A stretch of DNA of 64,000 nt from Deltaproteobacteria bacterium ADurb.Bin207 (GCA_002070115.1 MWCO01000009.1:62001-126000), one strand, 5' to 3'. Positions 28,584 through 38,355 are shown, numbered from the stretch's first letter. Numbers and translations: made by a program. Notes: generated by a model from the sequence alone, not told the origin.

Positions 28584-29417
28584 ATGCGTCTCTTCTCTCG
28601 CCCCGTTCGGATGAGCCGAAAGCCCACGAAAACAACGCGAACAGGACATTATGCCTTGCTCTTTGCCCGCGCTCTCGTGGTCGGTATTTTTCTATCGTGG
28701 GGCAGTCGAGTCCAAGCGGCGGATACCAGCGAGACGTTCGCTGTGGGTGTCACGGATGTCGAGTGGTATAGCGGTGTGGATAGGGTGGAGGGCGGCGCGA
28801 AGGATCGTACGGTATTCGCCGACATGATGCTCGGCATCGGCCTATTGCACCGACTTTCCGCGTACACCGGGGTTGTCATGCAAGGAACCGGCGCCTTCAC
28901 CGAAGGCCAATCGTCGCAATACATGGGCCTTTTGGGCACCCCCTTGGATACCGACCATTGCGATTTGGATCTCCAGCTCGACGTATCCTCAGGGGGACCT
29001 TCGCAACAATTCGAATTGCGTCCCGCTTTCGAACTCAATGTCGACGGGGATCCACAAATGCGTTCTTGGGGGGTGTATGTACGTGCTCCATTTCCTGTCT
29101 ACGGGCGCAAAATGGGAAATGGTCGAACGCATGCCACCTTTCATCTCGAATTGACGGTCGGTGCGTATGCTCATTTGATCGATGGGCATCAAGTGTTGAT
29201 CGAAGGGGATGCCGCTTGTCATCCTGAACCGGAACAGGGGGAGCAGCGATACGAAATGGGCGGGGTGGCGTTGGGGTATAACGTCGAGGTATCCGATGCC
29301 CTCGAACTCATCTCTCAACTGTACTTCGATGTTCCCCAGGCGCACGAGAGTGTGTCAACGGGTGTGATGCTGGGTTTGATTGGGACGCTTCCCTCGCCAT
29401 TGGCGACAAATCCGTAA
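28584..29417 (+). CDS. Exported protein, probably outer-membrane beta-barrel-like
   Basis: The 277-residue protein has a signal peptide ending in SRVQAADT. The mature chain alternates hydrophobic and polar residues (FAVGVTDVEWYSG, ATFHLELTVGAYAHLI, VALGYNVEVSDALELISQLYF) in the way of short beta strands. Two cysteines in the mature part (CDLDL and ACHPE) could form a disulfide. ATG 28584 and ATG 28611 are both possible starts. An A+T-rich stretch (28520-28565) lies just upstream and may hold the promoter. There are no family motifs that I recognise. Confidence 0.55.
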   Translation: MRLFSRPVRMSRKPTKTTRTGHYALLFARALVVGIFLSWGSRVQAADTSETFAVGVTDVEWYSGVDRVEGGAKDRTVFADMMLGIGLLHRLSAYTGVVMQGTGAFTEGQSSQYMGLLGTPLDTDHCDLDLQLDVSSGGPSQQFELRPAFELNVDGDPQMRSWGVYVRAPFPVYGRKMGNGRTHATFHLELTVGAYAHLIDGHQVLIEGDAACHPEPEQGEQRYEMGGVALGYNVEVSDALELISQLYFDVPQAHESVSTGVMLGLIGTLPSPLATNP

Positions 29418-29523
29418 GAATCCTGGATCGTCGGCCTTAGTTCTAGCGACCAGGCATTCACTGTTTCCGTGGACCCAAAGAAGTTACGCCGTGTACGTGC
29501 CGAGCCGTGTACGATGACGCGTC

Positions 29524-32500
29524 GTGCGTGTCTCTTTTCGTCGAATCCTCGCGGTATCGATGGCTGCTGTCGTCGCTGGTGTCTTGGCCGCCTGTGGTAG
29601 TGCATCCTCGAAACCTTCGATCGTGACAAGTCCTGTCCCGGCCGTGTCGGCCTTGCCCGCCTGGTCCTATCATCCCGCCTCTCCGCAACGGCTTCTTTCA
29701 CGTTTGGATCTCGAAGACGCCCATCGCTTGTTTGTCGGGGCTGGCGGAGAACGGTGGTTGGTCGATTTGCGTGCGGCGGTAGCCACGGCAGCACCGATAC
29801 TCGCGGATCAAGATCTCATTGCCGTAAGCCGTCTTGAGAATGGCTCGTTCATGTTCGTGGGAAAGGAAGGCTCTATCTTCACTTCGCCTTCCCCCTTGGG
29901 GTCGCTGACCCTGGCGCATCGTCTCGAACCTATCCCGATGCGGATTGTTGCGGCAGGCCAGCGTATCATCGCATTGCACTGGGATGGCAGTGCCGTGCAA
30001 TCGTTCGACGGTGGGAAAACGTTTGGCAAGATCGAGTTGGGTAAAGGTCATCCCTACGACGTTGCCCTTGGTCCCGAGGGGCACGCCATGATCCTCGGGT
30101 TCCCCGAGAAGTTATGGTTGTCGAAAGGGCAAGGGGATTGGACGGTCGCTCCTACACCTCCGGTGGGTGCTGGTTTCGTCGGATTGGATGCACGCGGTGC
30201 CCTGGTGGCACAAGGGATTCGCACCTCCGTGGTGTGGGACGGCCTCTCCGAGGTGCCTGTCCAACAGGCTCGTCGATTCGACCCGCCCGCCCTGGATCTG
30301 CTCGTAGACCTCGAAGTGGGGCCGAGTGCGACGGCTCTACTCCGAGGCAGCGCCACGATCACCGATGGGCAGTACGTGGAGGTGGCGAGGCGAGAAGAAA
30401 AAGGGCTGTGGCATCTCGGACGCGGAAAACTCACCGAACGCCTCACGTGGGTGCCCATTCCCGATACCGACGTATGTCGGCATCTGTTTGTCGACGCCAA
30501 AGGCCACAAACTCGTGTTGGCGTGCCTGATGGGTGCGCGCAAAGGTGTCCGATTCCCCTACTTGCGGCTTTTCCGCAGCGATGATGGCGGTAACACGTTT
30601 TCTTGGCAGCCCACGACCCTCGTAGGTGATGAAGAAGGCGTATCGTTGACCCCGATCGGGGATGCTTTGATCCTTGCCGGAGTATGCAAACCGGATTCGG
30701 ACGGAGTCTGTGTTCCGGGCCCCCCCGTGCGGCTCACCGGGGACGAAACCTCAAAAAAATATGTAAATTCAATAAGTTCCATCATTCCGCCGCTGCTCGG
30801 TCGCGTCACGAGGGTCGTGGCGATCGCGGACCGACTCTTCGCCGTCGGGCTGGCGAAAACCGGAGAGCCCGTCGTTCTCGTATCCGAGGATCAAGGAAAA
30901 ACCTTTCGTTCGCGGTCGATCGATCTTTCGACATGGGTCGACGGTCAGGCATCGTTGTCCGCGATGCACCAGGGCAAGCTTGTCGTGGGGGAACGGCAAG
31001 AGATGTCGTGGGTATTTGGAAGGAAAAAGGGAGATGTCTGGGTGGTGTTCGATGCCACTGGTCGTGTCATGTCAGCGCGATTGGTGCCTGCGGATCATAA
31101 GTTGATTGCCGCGGGCTCACGGGCTCTTGCGATTCATGTCGATGACGGGACCGTGTTGGAGAGTTTGAACGGTGGTGAAACGTATGAGCACCTGACGCGA
31201 TTTCCCTCGTCGATGACGAAAGAAAGCCTGGATGCCTGGTGTGAGAAAGACGGTTGTGTCATTGGCGAAACGTTTTCTCGCGCTGGTTGGAGAGGGAAAG
31301 AGGGTGGGGTGGTTGAGTCGCAAGAGCGCGCGACGCCTTCGAAAGAGCCATCTTATCGAACCACGATTTCCTGTCGCGTTGTCGACGATGTGACGGGAGT
31401 CGTGCCGAATGCCATTCACCTTCCTAACGCGACGAGCGTCCACCGGGGAGCAACCGCATGGTCGGTGGTTTTCAGTGATTCGAAAACGGCGTCGGCGGGT
31501 GTCGCTCATGCGACAAGCGATCGGGGTCAACGCGTGACGCCTGTCCTGTTGTTGCCTCCGAAACCCAATGCTGCAGGGGTGGCGGTGCATGCGCGAACGC
31601 AAGTCGAAGGAGCTGCTGCTTTACGTTATACGTTCGCGACCGATGCCGACGGATCCGCGCGAATTGGAAGTCCCATGCGCGTGGAGGTGGCATGGGACAA
31701 CCAGTTGGAAGGATCCGTGTACCGAACCACCTTGCCAACCCCGGAGCCATTGCGTGCAGGAGACGTCACGATCGCCAATGATGTAGCCACTGCAAATGCT
31801 GCCATCCTGTCGATTACTTCCGACGGTATTCATGTCTGTCCCCACGCTCAATGCGATCCAAACTCGGAACCATCGTTTTTCGTCCATCGCCGAGGAGCGG
31901 TGGAGGTAGTGCCTCCCATTCCTTGGCCGTCCGAAGGGCTGGGTGGTGCTTTGGCTTTGAATCACGAACTGATTCGCCTTGGCGGGAAGAACGTATCGGT
32001 TGCCTTGCTTCAGCACCGCCCCGTGGTGCTTCGTTCCAGGGAGCGAAGGGATGGCTCGTATCAGTTCGATGCGTTGGCGTTGGCGCCTTTGAAAGCCAAA
32101 ATGGAGGGAATCGATGATTTTATGATTTGGTCGTACTTGTCCACCTCGACCATGGGATTGTCGTACCTGCTGTATAAGCCCGAAGCGGGATTGGTCCGTG
32201 CCTACGTGTTGCGTTTCGACACGAGCGAAGGCGTGGCAGAGGTTCTGGAAGCTCCCACGCCAAAGAATCTTTCGGACCCCCCTGTGTCTTGCACGGAAGC
32301 TCAACGACGTGACTCGTTTCGTATCGTTAGCCCGCGGATCTCGGGTACGGAACACCGCGTTGTCGTGCAGCACGGTTCGCACCGGTATGTCATGACGACG
32401 GATCTATCCGTGCTTTATGGAAGTCCATCCTCGGCTTGTGTGGATGCGTTGGATGCGAGAAGCGACCGACGGCCCGAATTCCGTGCTTTGATCTCGATGC

Positions 32501-32799
32501 GCGACATGCAGCATTCCTGGTTGTTGGCCAAGCAGGGAACCACGTTGCGTTGGTGGGGGCTTGCCTGCCTATTCGATCCGGATGCGGTGTTAAAAGAATC
32601 GGAAGAGACGCCAATTCCTGTTCCGATCACTGACGAAAAGGATTGCGCCGAGGTTTTTGAAAAGCTGTCCCGGCTAATAGGTCACGACAATTTCCCGCGC
32701 GAGATCCTTCTTCAGTTATGCCAACAACAAAAAATCGACATTCCCTGCGTTCGTTCCATCACCGATGCTTCCCAAATGGCGAGGTGTATTCGGCCATAG
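29524..32799 (+). CDS. Large lipoprotein with BNR/sialidase-type beta-propeller repeats
   Basis: The 1091-residue protein begins at GTG 29524 with a lipoprotein signal (VLAACG, Cys24). Asp-box (BNR) motifs of the form SxDxGxTF recur: SFDGGKTFGKIE, SDDGGNTFSWQ, SEDQGKTFRSRS and SLNGGETYEHL. These mark one or two beta-propellers of the sialidase/WD40-like type covering most of residues 120-560. The second half has weaker repeats and several cysteines. Sialidase catalytic arginines cannot be assigned, so enzymatic activity should not be assumed. It is monocistronic, 29 bp from the convergent moeA. Confidence 0.78.
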   Translation: MRVSFRRILAVSMAAVVAGVLAACGSASSKPSIVTSPVPAVSALPAWSYHPASPQRLLSRLDLEDAHRLFVGAGGERWLVDLRAAVATAAPILADQDLIAVSRLENGSFMFVGKEGSIFTSPSPLGSLTLAHRLEPIPMRIVAAGQRIIALHWDGSAVQSFDGGKTFGKIELGKGHPYDVALGPEGHAMILGFPEKLWLSKGQGDWTVAPTPPVGAGFVGLDARGALVAQGIRTSVVWDGLSEVPVQQARRFDPPALDLLVDLEVGPSATALLRGSATITDGQYVEVARREEKGLWHLGRGKLTERLTWVPIPDTDVCRHLFVDAKGHKLVLACLMGARKGVRFPYLRLFRSDDGGNTFSWQPTTLVGDEEGVSLTPIGDALILAGVCKPDSDGVCVPGPPVRLTGDETSKKYVNSISSIIPPLLGRVTRVVAIADRLFAVGLAKTGEPVVLVSEDQGKTFRSRSIDLSTWVDGQASLSAMHQGKLVVGERQEMSWVFGRKKGDVWVVFDATGRVMSARLVPADHKLIAAGSRALAIHVDDGTVLESLNGGETYEHLTRFPSSMTKESLDAWCEKDGCVIGETFSRAGWRGKEGGVVESQERATPSKEPSYRTTISCRVVDDVTGVVPNAIHLPNATSVHRGATAWSVVFSDSKTASAGVAHATSDRGQRVTPVLLLPPKPNAAGVAVHARTQVEGAAALRYTFATDADGSARIGSPMRVEVAWDNQLEGSVYRTTLPTPEPLRAGDVTIANDVATANAAILSITSDGIHVCPHAQCDPNSEPSFFVHRRGAVEVVPPIPWPSEGLGGALALNHELIRLGGKNVSVALLQHRPVVLRSRERRDGSYQFDALALAPLKAKMEGIDDFMIWSYLSTSTMGLSYLLYKPEAGLVRAYVLRFDTSEGVAEVLEAPTPKNLSDPPVSCTEAQRRDSFRIVSPRISGTEHRVVVQHGSHRYVMTTDLSVLYGSPSSACVDALDARSDRRPEFRALISMRDMQHSWLLAKQGTTLRWWGLACLFDPDAVLKESEETPIPVPITDEKDCAEVFEKLSRLIGHDNFPREILLQLCQQQKIDIPCVRSITDASQMARCIRP

Positions 32800-32828
32800 A
32801 ACACCAAGACATTCTTTCGGTGATTGGA

Positions 32829-34034
32829 TCACTCTGGCATTCGGCTTACCCACAAGAAGGGCATGGGTTCGCCTTTTCGTAACCGATGGACGTGCGGTTC
32901 GACGCGCACGTAGGCGTTGGCTTGTGACGAGCCGAAAAACCCGCGGATTTGTGCTTTATCGAAGGGATAGAGAGCCACAAAGTGTTGGGGGTGAAACTGC
33001 GCCTGCATTGGGATGAAACGTGTACCGTTGCCTTCGCAAGGGCTATCGGCAGCAAGAATTCCGACACCTTCCCACACGGGCAAAGGGTCGCCAGCGAAGG
33101 CTCGTAGGGCAGGAGCGACATAGCGTGAAAAACAAAAGTGTGTGCTTTGCGGTTTTCCTGGAAGGCCGAAGAACAATTTTTCGCCCGCAACTGCAAATAA
33201 CATAGGTTTTCCAGGTGTTTGCTGCACTTTGCGGAATACGATGGTGGCGCCAAGGTGTTCGAGGACTTCGGCAACGAGATCGAATAGGCCCATCGACACG
33301 CCGCCGGAAAGCACGACGATATCGGCATGCTCAGCCGAGTTCATCGCCGAAAGCAGGGACTTGTGCGAATCGCTGGCGTGCAAGAGCGTGGTATCATCCA
33401 CGCCTTGCTCCTGCGCGAGACTGCGCAACATGATTCCGTTGGAGTCTCGAATCTGACCCGGCCGCAAGGCCTCACCAGCCGTCGCGAGTTCATCCCCCGT
33501 GGAAATAAGGGCCATTCGAGGTAAGCGAAATACGTGGATCGCACCGCGATCGAAAGCAGCCAGCACGCCGATGAGCCAAGGCGTAATCCGTGCCGGAGGC
33601 TGTACGAGGATGTTTCCTTGTTGGCACAGCTCCCCCACGGCCTCCATGTGTTGGTGAAGGATAATGTTTTCGGGCAACCGAATACGATCCTCGACACGCA
33701 CGATGTCTTCGATCATGACGATCGCCTCGGTGCCCGTCGGGCAGGGGGCGCCCGTCATGATTTGTATCCCATGGCCTGATTCCACGATTCGTGCGGTGGT
33801 GTGCCCGGCTCCCACAACGTCTCGAACGTGGATTTCTTTTCCTGCATCGTGGACACGAACGGCAAAGCCATCCATTTTCGCGCGGCAAAACGAGGGAACG
33901 TCGTGAGTTGCCACGATGGTTTCCGCGAGATAACGACCGAGCGCTCGCTCCGAGGAGCAAAGCTCGGATCGCGGTTGTGGCACGTGTTGAAGAACGAGCT
34001 TAAGGGCTCGATCGGCACCGATCATGCCTTCCAT
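32829..34034 (-). CDS. moeA: Molybdopterin molybdenumtransferase MoeA
   Basis: MoeA inserts molybdate into adenylated molybdopterin in the last step of molybdenum cofactor synthesis. The 401-residue protein has the family motifs KMDGFAVR (near residue 54), IMTGAPCPTGTEAIVMIE, STGDEL, RDSNGIMLRS and VVLSGGVSMGLFD. The C-terminal GLPGNP motif reads GLPGKP. GGAGG lies about 10 nt before the ATG. No other moa/moe/mog genes are in the window. It probably shares a transcript with the MXAN_5187-type gene 28 bp upstream. A divergent MoeA paralogue is possible. Confidence 0.9.
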   Translation of the reverse strand: MEGMIGADRALKLVLQHVPQPRSELCSSERALGRYLAETIVATHDVPSFCRAKMDGFAVRVHDAGKEIHVRDVVGAGHTTARIVESGHGIQIMTGAPCPTGTEAIVMIEDIVRVEDRIRLPENIILHQHMEAVGELCQQGNILVQPPARITPWLIGVLAAFDRGAIHVFRLPRMALISTGDELATAGEALRPGQIRDSNGIMLRSLAQEQGVDDTTLLHASDSHKSLLSAMNSAEHADIVVLSGGVSMGLFDLVAEVLEHLGATIVFRKVQQTPGKPMLFAVAGEKLFFGLPGKPQSTHFCFSRYVAPALRAFAGDPLPVWEGVGILAADSPCEGNGTRFIPMQAQFHPQHFVALYPFDKAQIRGFFGSSQANAYVRVEPHVHRLRKGEPMPFLWVSRMPE

Positions 34035-34062
34035 GGATTCGATTCCTCCATGAACACTGCAC

Positions 34063-35316
34063 CTAGCTTTTCACAACGGGTTTGAGTACCGCCCGGCCAT
34101 CCTTGATGACGACTTCGTAGTCGATCCGACGTCCTTTGTGCTTTTCGCTCAATTTCGTTTCCGAACTTCGAAGGCTTGCTGCCAGAGACGCTTCGGTGAC
34201 GTTGGACGTCGATTCGTTGCACTGCCGTTTTGCGTTGACGTATTCGCGATAGATCTCGCGAACGCGTTCATCGGTCAGATTTGACGTGGAAGTTGGCGTG
34301 CTTGGCTGCTGCGAAGCGCGCGTCGGAGGAGCAGCTCGTACGGCAGGTCGTGAAGGCGCGGAAGGTGGTGCTGGAGGTGGTCGAACCGGAGCGGCTGCCG
34401 GTATGGGAGGCGCAGGTGAATGGGGGGGCGCGGCGGGTCGAGTTCGAACAGGAGCCGCAGATGCGGAAGGAATTGTCGGGCGCGCAGGAGGCGCGGGAGG
34501 GCCCAACGGTCGAGGTACTGCTCCTGCTACGGGCTTTGACCCCATTGGCACCGAAGCAACCCTATCGGTGGGTTCCGGAGCCGGATTTGACGGCCACGGC
34601 AATCGAACATGAGGCGCGGTTTGTTCGTCGTCGTCTTCTGAGAAGATGCCGCCAATATCTCCGAATTCGTCCTGTTTTTGGGTGGTGTGAAACGACGATG
34701 GAGATTGGCGTTGGGAGGCTGGGCGAGGGGGTGGCGGTGGACGCGGCGGCTCATGATAGGACGGAGCCGTGCTCAATCCCATCAGCGAGTCGAGATCATC
34801 GAGTTCATTCAACGGATGAGCATCTGCGGTATTCGGTGCCGTCGTTTCGAGCATGTCTTGGAAGTCCATGTCGACGTCGAAAGAATCCAGGTCGGGGACT
34901 TGTTCGATGGCTTTTTGGGCGCGAGTATCTCGTTCGGTTTTGTCGGCGTCTGCTGCGTCGGCTCCAGCTTTTCCAAGACGTTTTCGGGCGGCGATGGTTA
35001 GGGCCTCTTGTCCAAATCGTTTTTCGGCGCGCACGAGATGTCTTCGATACGTGCCGGCTTCGATCTCGCGCATACTTCTCTGCCAGTATTGCTGATAGGT
35101 GTTGTAGCGCTGACTGATCGTATTGAGCTTGAAGCGCATCGCCGTATTTCGGATTTGTGTTCGGCGCAAAATCCAGAAGCGTCTTTCGACGTCCTTGCGC
35201 AATACGGACGGCTCGATTTTTTCGATGCCCATGAAGTATTGCTCGAACAAGGCACGGAGACGCTCGACGCGTTGTTCGAGTTCTTCGAGCGCGACTTCTA
35301 TCTCGCTCGCGTCCAC
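34063..35316 (-). CDS. MXAN_5187 C-terminal-domain protein with coiled coil and Pro-rich linker
   Basis: The 417-residue protein has three parts. An N-terminal helical coiled-coil region (about 1-140) is rich in charged residues. A long Pro/Ala-rich disordered linker covers about 185-345. The conserved C-terminal domain of about 70 residues starts at LTDERVREIYREYVNAKRQC and includes VTEASLAASLR and IDYEVVIKDGRAVLKPVV. This end matches a domain named after M. xanthus MXAN_5187 that is restricted mainly to Myxococcota. Function is unknown. GTG 35316 has GAAGGA about 9 nt upstream and is preferred to a TTG at 35352. Confidence 0.75.
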   Translation of the reverse strand: MDASEIEVALEELEQRVERLRALFEQYFMGIEKIEPSVLRKDVERRFWILRRTQIRNTAMRFKLNTISQRYNTYQQYWQRSMREIEAGTYRRHLVRAEKRFGQEALTIAARKRLGKAGADAADADKTERDTRAQKAIEQVPDLDSFDVDMDFQDMLETTAPNTADAHPLNELDDLDSLMGLSTAPSYHEPPRPPPPPRPASQRQSPSSFHTTQKQDEFGDIGGIFSEDDDEQTAPHVRLPWPSNPAPEPTDRVASVPMGSKPVAGAVPRPLGPPAPPARPTIPSASAAPVRTRPAAPPHSPAPPIPAAAPVRPPPAPPSAPSRPAVRAAPPTRASQQPSTPTSTSNLTDERVREIYREYVNAKRQCNESTSNVTEASLAASLRSSETKLSEKHKGRRIDYEVVIKDGRAVLKPVVKS

Positions 35317-35356
35317 GGTTATGAATCCTTCCCTCGTTGCAGCATGACGCAATGCC

Positions 35357-36157
35357 TCACAGGGGGGTAATCATGAGGTTGTCGAAACAGATTGGGACTT
35401 CCCAGTTGTTGAATCCGAAGTGATCATGCCCACGGCCAACGAGTGGTTCGGGATCTTCGAGGCGGTGAATCAGATGCCCGTCTACCCACCAAGATATCGT
35501 TTTCCCATCCGTGCGTTCGACCCGAAATGTGTAGGAACGTCCAGGGGTTACAGGTTTCTCGCGCTCTTGGGGGGAGGTCAGATTGGTCCGGACTTCGAGA
35601 CGGTTAGGAGCGTGTTCATCGATTCGGGCGAGGACGTGAAACGAATTTTTCCATCCACCGAAAATGGTCAGGTAGCTTGTGGCATTCGTATACGAAACCG
35701 AAGTCGCTCCGCTTAAACCGTCGCCCCAGTACTCCGCTTTGATATCTCCGTCTGGGCTTTCCGAAACAGCCTCGAATTCGATTCGAGCGTTGATGGGAAG
35801 ACGGCGTCGCAACCAGATTCCTTGGTTTCGCGCCTGGCGAACACATAGTTTTCCGTTTTTGATGCTCCAAGAATTGCCCAAGGAACGCCAATCCGAACCG
35901 ATATCCGTGCGGTCGAAGCGGTCCTCGAAGGGTGCGGTAAGAAGTGGGTCGGGCGGCTGCTCGTTAGGTGGGGTCGAGCGCCGGCCCGCGGAATGGGTAG
36001 GGGCTGTTCGCGGCTTGGATTCGGCCTTTTTTGTTGTTTTGGGGGCCGCATCCGGCTTGGAATCCGAGGGTTGGCTGGGAACACAAGCCGTGATTCCCAC
36101 GGCTATCGTGAGCAAAACCCGGGCAAATCGAGGGGTAATCCTAGGCACGCCAAGCAT
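35357..36157 (-). CDS. Lipoprotein with concanavalin A-like lectin/glucanase fold
   Basis: The 266-residue protein has a lipobox ITAC (Cys25) and a Lys/Pro-rich linker, then a domain starting FEDRFDRTDIGSDWRSLGNSW. This start and the later YTFRVERTDGKTISWWVDG and FGFNNWEVPICFDN are typical of laminin-G/glucanase-like jelly-roll domains (DUF1080/LamG type). These usually bind carbohydrate. Catalytic residues are not evident. It is the first of three minus-strand genes; a 40-bp gap separates it from the MXAN_5187-type gene. Confidence 0.75.
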   Translation of the reverse strand: MLGVPRITPRFARVLLTIAVGITACVPSQPSDSKPDAAPKTTKKAESKPRTAPTHSAGRRSTPPNEQPPDPLLTAPFEDRFDRTDIGSDWRSLGNSWSIKNGKLCVRQARNQGIWLRRRLPINARIEFEAVSESPDGDIKAEYWGDGLSGATSVSYTNATSYLTIFGGWKNSFHVLARIDEHAPNRLEVRTNLTSPQEREKPVTPGRSYTFRVERTDGKTISWWVDGHLIHRLEDPEPLVGRGHDHFGFNNWEVPICFDNLMITPL

Positions 36158-36253
36158 CCTAGCACACCCTTTTCGTAGGGAAGGAACGTCCTGTTGTCAT
36201 GACACGTCATTGAGGGTTGCGTTTGCAGGTCGAGCTGGCCATTGTGTTGGTTC

Positions 36254-36589
36254 ATGAGTGACGAGCGCAAACCATCCGAAGATTTCAAAGACGGTCTAGA
36301 GTTAATTTTTCGCGCCGCGCGTTCGGCGGTGAAACAAGTGGATGTATCGAAGATCGACAAGAGCCTCGACAAGGCGATCTCCCAAGCTACCAGGGTAGCA
36401 ACCACGGTTGGGCGTGTCGTGGCCGATGAACTGAACCGGATGTCGAACAAGCCTCCCCCTTGGCAAAAACAATCCGGTGACACGTCAGAAAACGCGCCAG
36501 CCGCGGGGGATGAAGGACGTGTATGGGCAAGCGAAGAACAGCAGGTCGACCCGGAAAAAGCCGAAAACGAAGCTGACGAAGAATCATAA
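36254..36589 (+). CDS. Small charged helical protein, uncharacterised
   Basis: This is a 111-residue protein without signal peptide or membrane segment. The first 65 residues form amphipathic helices (LELIFRAARSAVKQVDV, LDKAISQATRVATTVGRVVADEL). The rest is acidic and disordered (Glu/Asp-rich). The ATG at 36254 is chosen as start although no clear ribosome-binding site precedes it. A TTG/GTG slightly upstream would add four residues. It is convergent with the TerB-like gene and separated from it by a strong hairpin. Confidence 0.55.
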   Translation: MSDERKPSEDFKDGLELIFRAARSAVKQVDVSKIDKSLDKAISQATRVATTVGRVVADELNRMSNKPPPWQKQSGDTSENAPAAGDEGRVWASEEQQVDPEKAENEADEES

Positions 36590-36625
36590 GTCCCTTGATC
36601 CGAACAAGGGGATGAACGATGAGCG

Positions 36626-36646
36626 GCTGGCTATCATCTAGCCAGC
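36626..36646. terminator. Bidirectional terminator-like hairpin
   Basis: GCTGGCTA (36626-36633) pairs perfectly with TAGCCAGC (36639-36646) around a 5-nt loop. It lies between the convergent stop codons at 36589 and 36650. No long T-run follows on either side. Confidence 0.6.
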
Positions 36647-36649
36647 GCA

Positions 36650-37153
36650 TCACGTTTCGTCTGCACTTGTCCCCGATTTGGATTCTTCTTTCAAGCGTTT
36701 GGCTTCGGCCAATCGTTCTCGGATGAGTTCCTTGACTTTGGGTAGATTGTAAAACGCTGGGCGAAGACCGTCGGACGACTGAGCTACCTCCCAAGCGATA
36801 TGCTCGGCATGAAGCTGTGGTTTTTCGGGAATTTTTAGGGTTTCCCCAAGCTTTTTCAAAGCTGCTCGTTCGTTTTCGGTGACCTCACCATCGATCCGTG
36901 CGAGCCAATTGGCTACCGCGAAGATGAACAATCGATCCTCTTTGGTGAGTTTGCTCAAGTCGATATCACCGAGATCGATCGGGTTTTGGGTCGCTTCTTC
37001 GATATCCGCAATTTCTTCCAGTTCGATACCCTCATCGAGCGCCGTTCGAACGATGGCATCCGCTTCTTCCGAATCGAGCTTACCGTCGGCCCATCCCACC
37101 GCAGCCAAAGCCATCCATACGTCTCGTCCGTATCTCACCGTAGATTCTGTCAT
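36650..37153 (-). CDS. TerB-like (tellurite-resistance/DjlA N-terminal fold) protein
   Basis: The 167-residue cytoplasmic protein contains two acidic helix-hairpin signatures of TerB-like proteins, ALAAVGWADGKLDSEEADAI at about 15-34 and LARIDGEVTENERAALKKLG at about 85-104. Their Asp/Glu residues are thought to bind metal in the family. GGGAGG precedes the ATG. The specific role is unknown, and no ter-operon partner is nearby. Confidence 0.82.
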   Translation of the reverse strand: MTESTVRYGRDVWMALAAVGWADGKLDSEEADAIVRTALDEGIELEEIADIEEATQNPIDLGDIDLSKLTKEDRLFIFAVANWLARIDGEVTENERAALKKLGETLKIPEKPQLHAEHIAWEVAQSSDGLRPAFYNLPKVKELIRERLAEAKRLKEESKSGTSADET

Positions 37154-37296
37154 TGCACCCTCCCAAGTTGGAAGATGCTAACCATAGAACACCTGCGCAC
37201 TCATCGCCAGGGGTGAGGAGCAGCCAGCTCGATTCCACCAGCTTTGCTGTGGTGATTAGGATTTTTATGCGGTTGACAGAAAGATGGGCAGAAGTC

Positions 37297-38139
37297 TCAC
37301 GATAGACCGCGCCAAATATCACGCAACACGCGAATGAATTCCATTCCTGATAACGAAGCCATTTTCCCGGAGCCTCGGCTATCGAGGGATCCTGCTTGGG
37401 TAATCTCCCTGCCCATCGATGCTCGAAGCGCTTCCGAACGAGCACTCCTCGCGGTTTCGCGCAGCTCTTCCGCTTCACGCTGGCGAGCCCGTTCCAATCC
37501 TCCTCGCGACACGAACAACAATACCTCCGCCAATTCCCCAGCGTCGAACCATACTCCATGGTCGCGACAGACATCGACGATGATGCCGGAAAAACGGCCG
37601 AAAACCTGTCGGTTCATCATTCGTTCGCAAACGGGGCAGCGCACGTAGGATACGGAGATTTCCTTTTGGAATTCACGCTTTGGCAAGGCAAGGCGCAGTC
37701 CGGTGGACGCATCCCGGGCCTGAACGATGCGATCGAGCATGCTTGGCTCGATATGCAAGCCACCACATTGATCGCATTCGTTGACTTCGAGGTCGGCGTA
37801 GCGACGATTGACGAGATGGCTTTGGCACCGCGGGCACGCGAGTGTGGAGGTGGTTTGGGTGGTGGAAGACGCCGAATCGAGTCCTTTGCCGCACGTATGA
37901 CAATGATGGGCGGATGTCAGGTTCCACGCGGAGCAAGAGGGACAACGGAGGGTGGCCACGGTCGCCCGACAATACGGGCAGGCTCTTGCTCCCTCCCGCA
38001 GATGGCCGCCGCACGACGGGCATTGAAGTTGGGCGGCCTGAAGGGATGGCGGGGGGCATACGCATGCTTGTTCGTCATCGACGGCTCCGACGATTCCCCC
38101 GCATTGCAGACATACAACCACGTCAGTCATGTCGTACAT
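37297..38139 (-). CDS. Zinc-ribbon protein with TFIIB-like zinc fingers
   Basis: The 280-residue protein carries a series of paired-cysteine ribbons: CLQCGG, CPSCGG-CPYC, CPSC-CHTC, CPRC-CDQCGGLHIEPSML (zf-TFIIB type) and CPVCERMMNR...CRDHGVWFDAGEL. The last two are the domain found in many bacterial proteins of unknown function, with the GG/WFDxGEL turn. The C-terminal 70 residues are helical and basic. The start could be the ATG at 38139 or 38130; neither has a clear ribosome-binding site. Nucleic-acid or protein binding is likely. Confidence 0.8.
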   Translation of the reverse strand: MYDMTDVVVCLQCGGIVGAVDDEQACVCPPPSLQAAQLQCPSCGGHLREGARACPYCRATVATLRCPSCSAWNLTSAHHCHTCGKGLDSASSTTQTTSTLACPRCQSHLVNRRYADLEVNECDQCGGLHIEPSMLDRIVQARDASTGLRLALPKREFQKEISVSYVRCPVCERMMNRQVFGRFSGIIVDVCRDHGVWFDAGELAEVLLFVSRGGLERARQREAEELRETARSARSEALRASMGREITQAGSLDSRGSGKMASLSGMEFIRVLRDIWRGLS

Positions 38140-38268
38140 ATTGCGAGCAATCGAGGGAAGGTTCAATGTCAGTCCTTGGAGGGGCGGTAAGCAGGCTGTT
38201 CGAAACCGATCGACAGACCGGGGGTTGGTCGCGTACACAGGGGCGTTGCCCGGGGGGCAGTCCTGGGT

Positions 38269-38291
38269 CCGATGGCCCTTGCCCCCATCGG
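38269..38291 (+). promoter_or_regulatory. infC: Hairpin in the infC leader
   Basis: CCGATGG (38269-38275) pairs with CCATCGG (38285-38291) around a 9-nt loop, 65 nt before the infC start. It could be a leader structure or an attenuator. Only base-pairing potential supports it. Confidence 0.35.
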
Positions 38292-38355
38292 CGTTTACAA
38301 CTCCTTTTTCCTTGCCAGATCATCCGCTTTCGGGGAGGCTCCGAGGGCCAATAAT

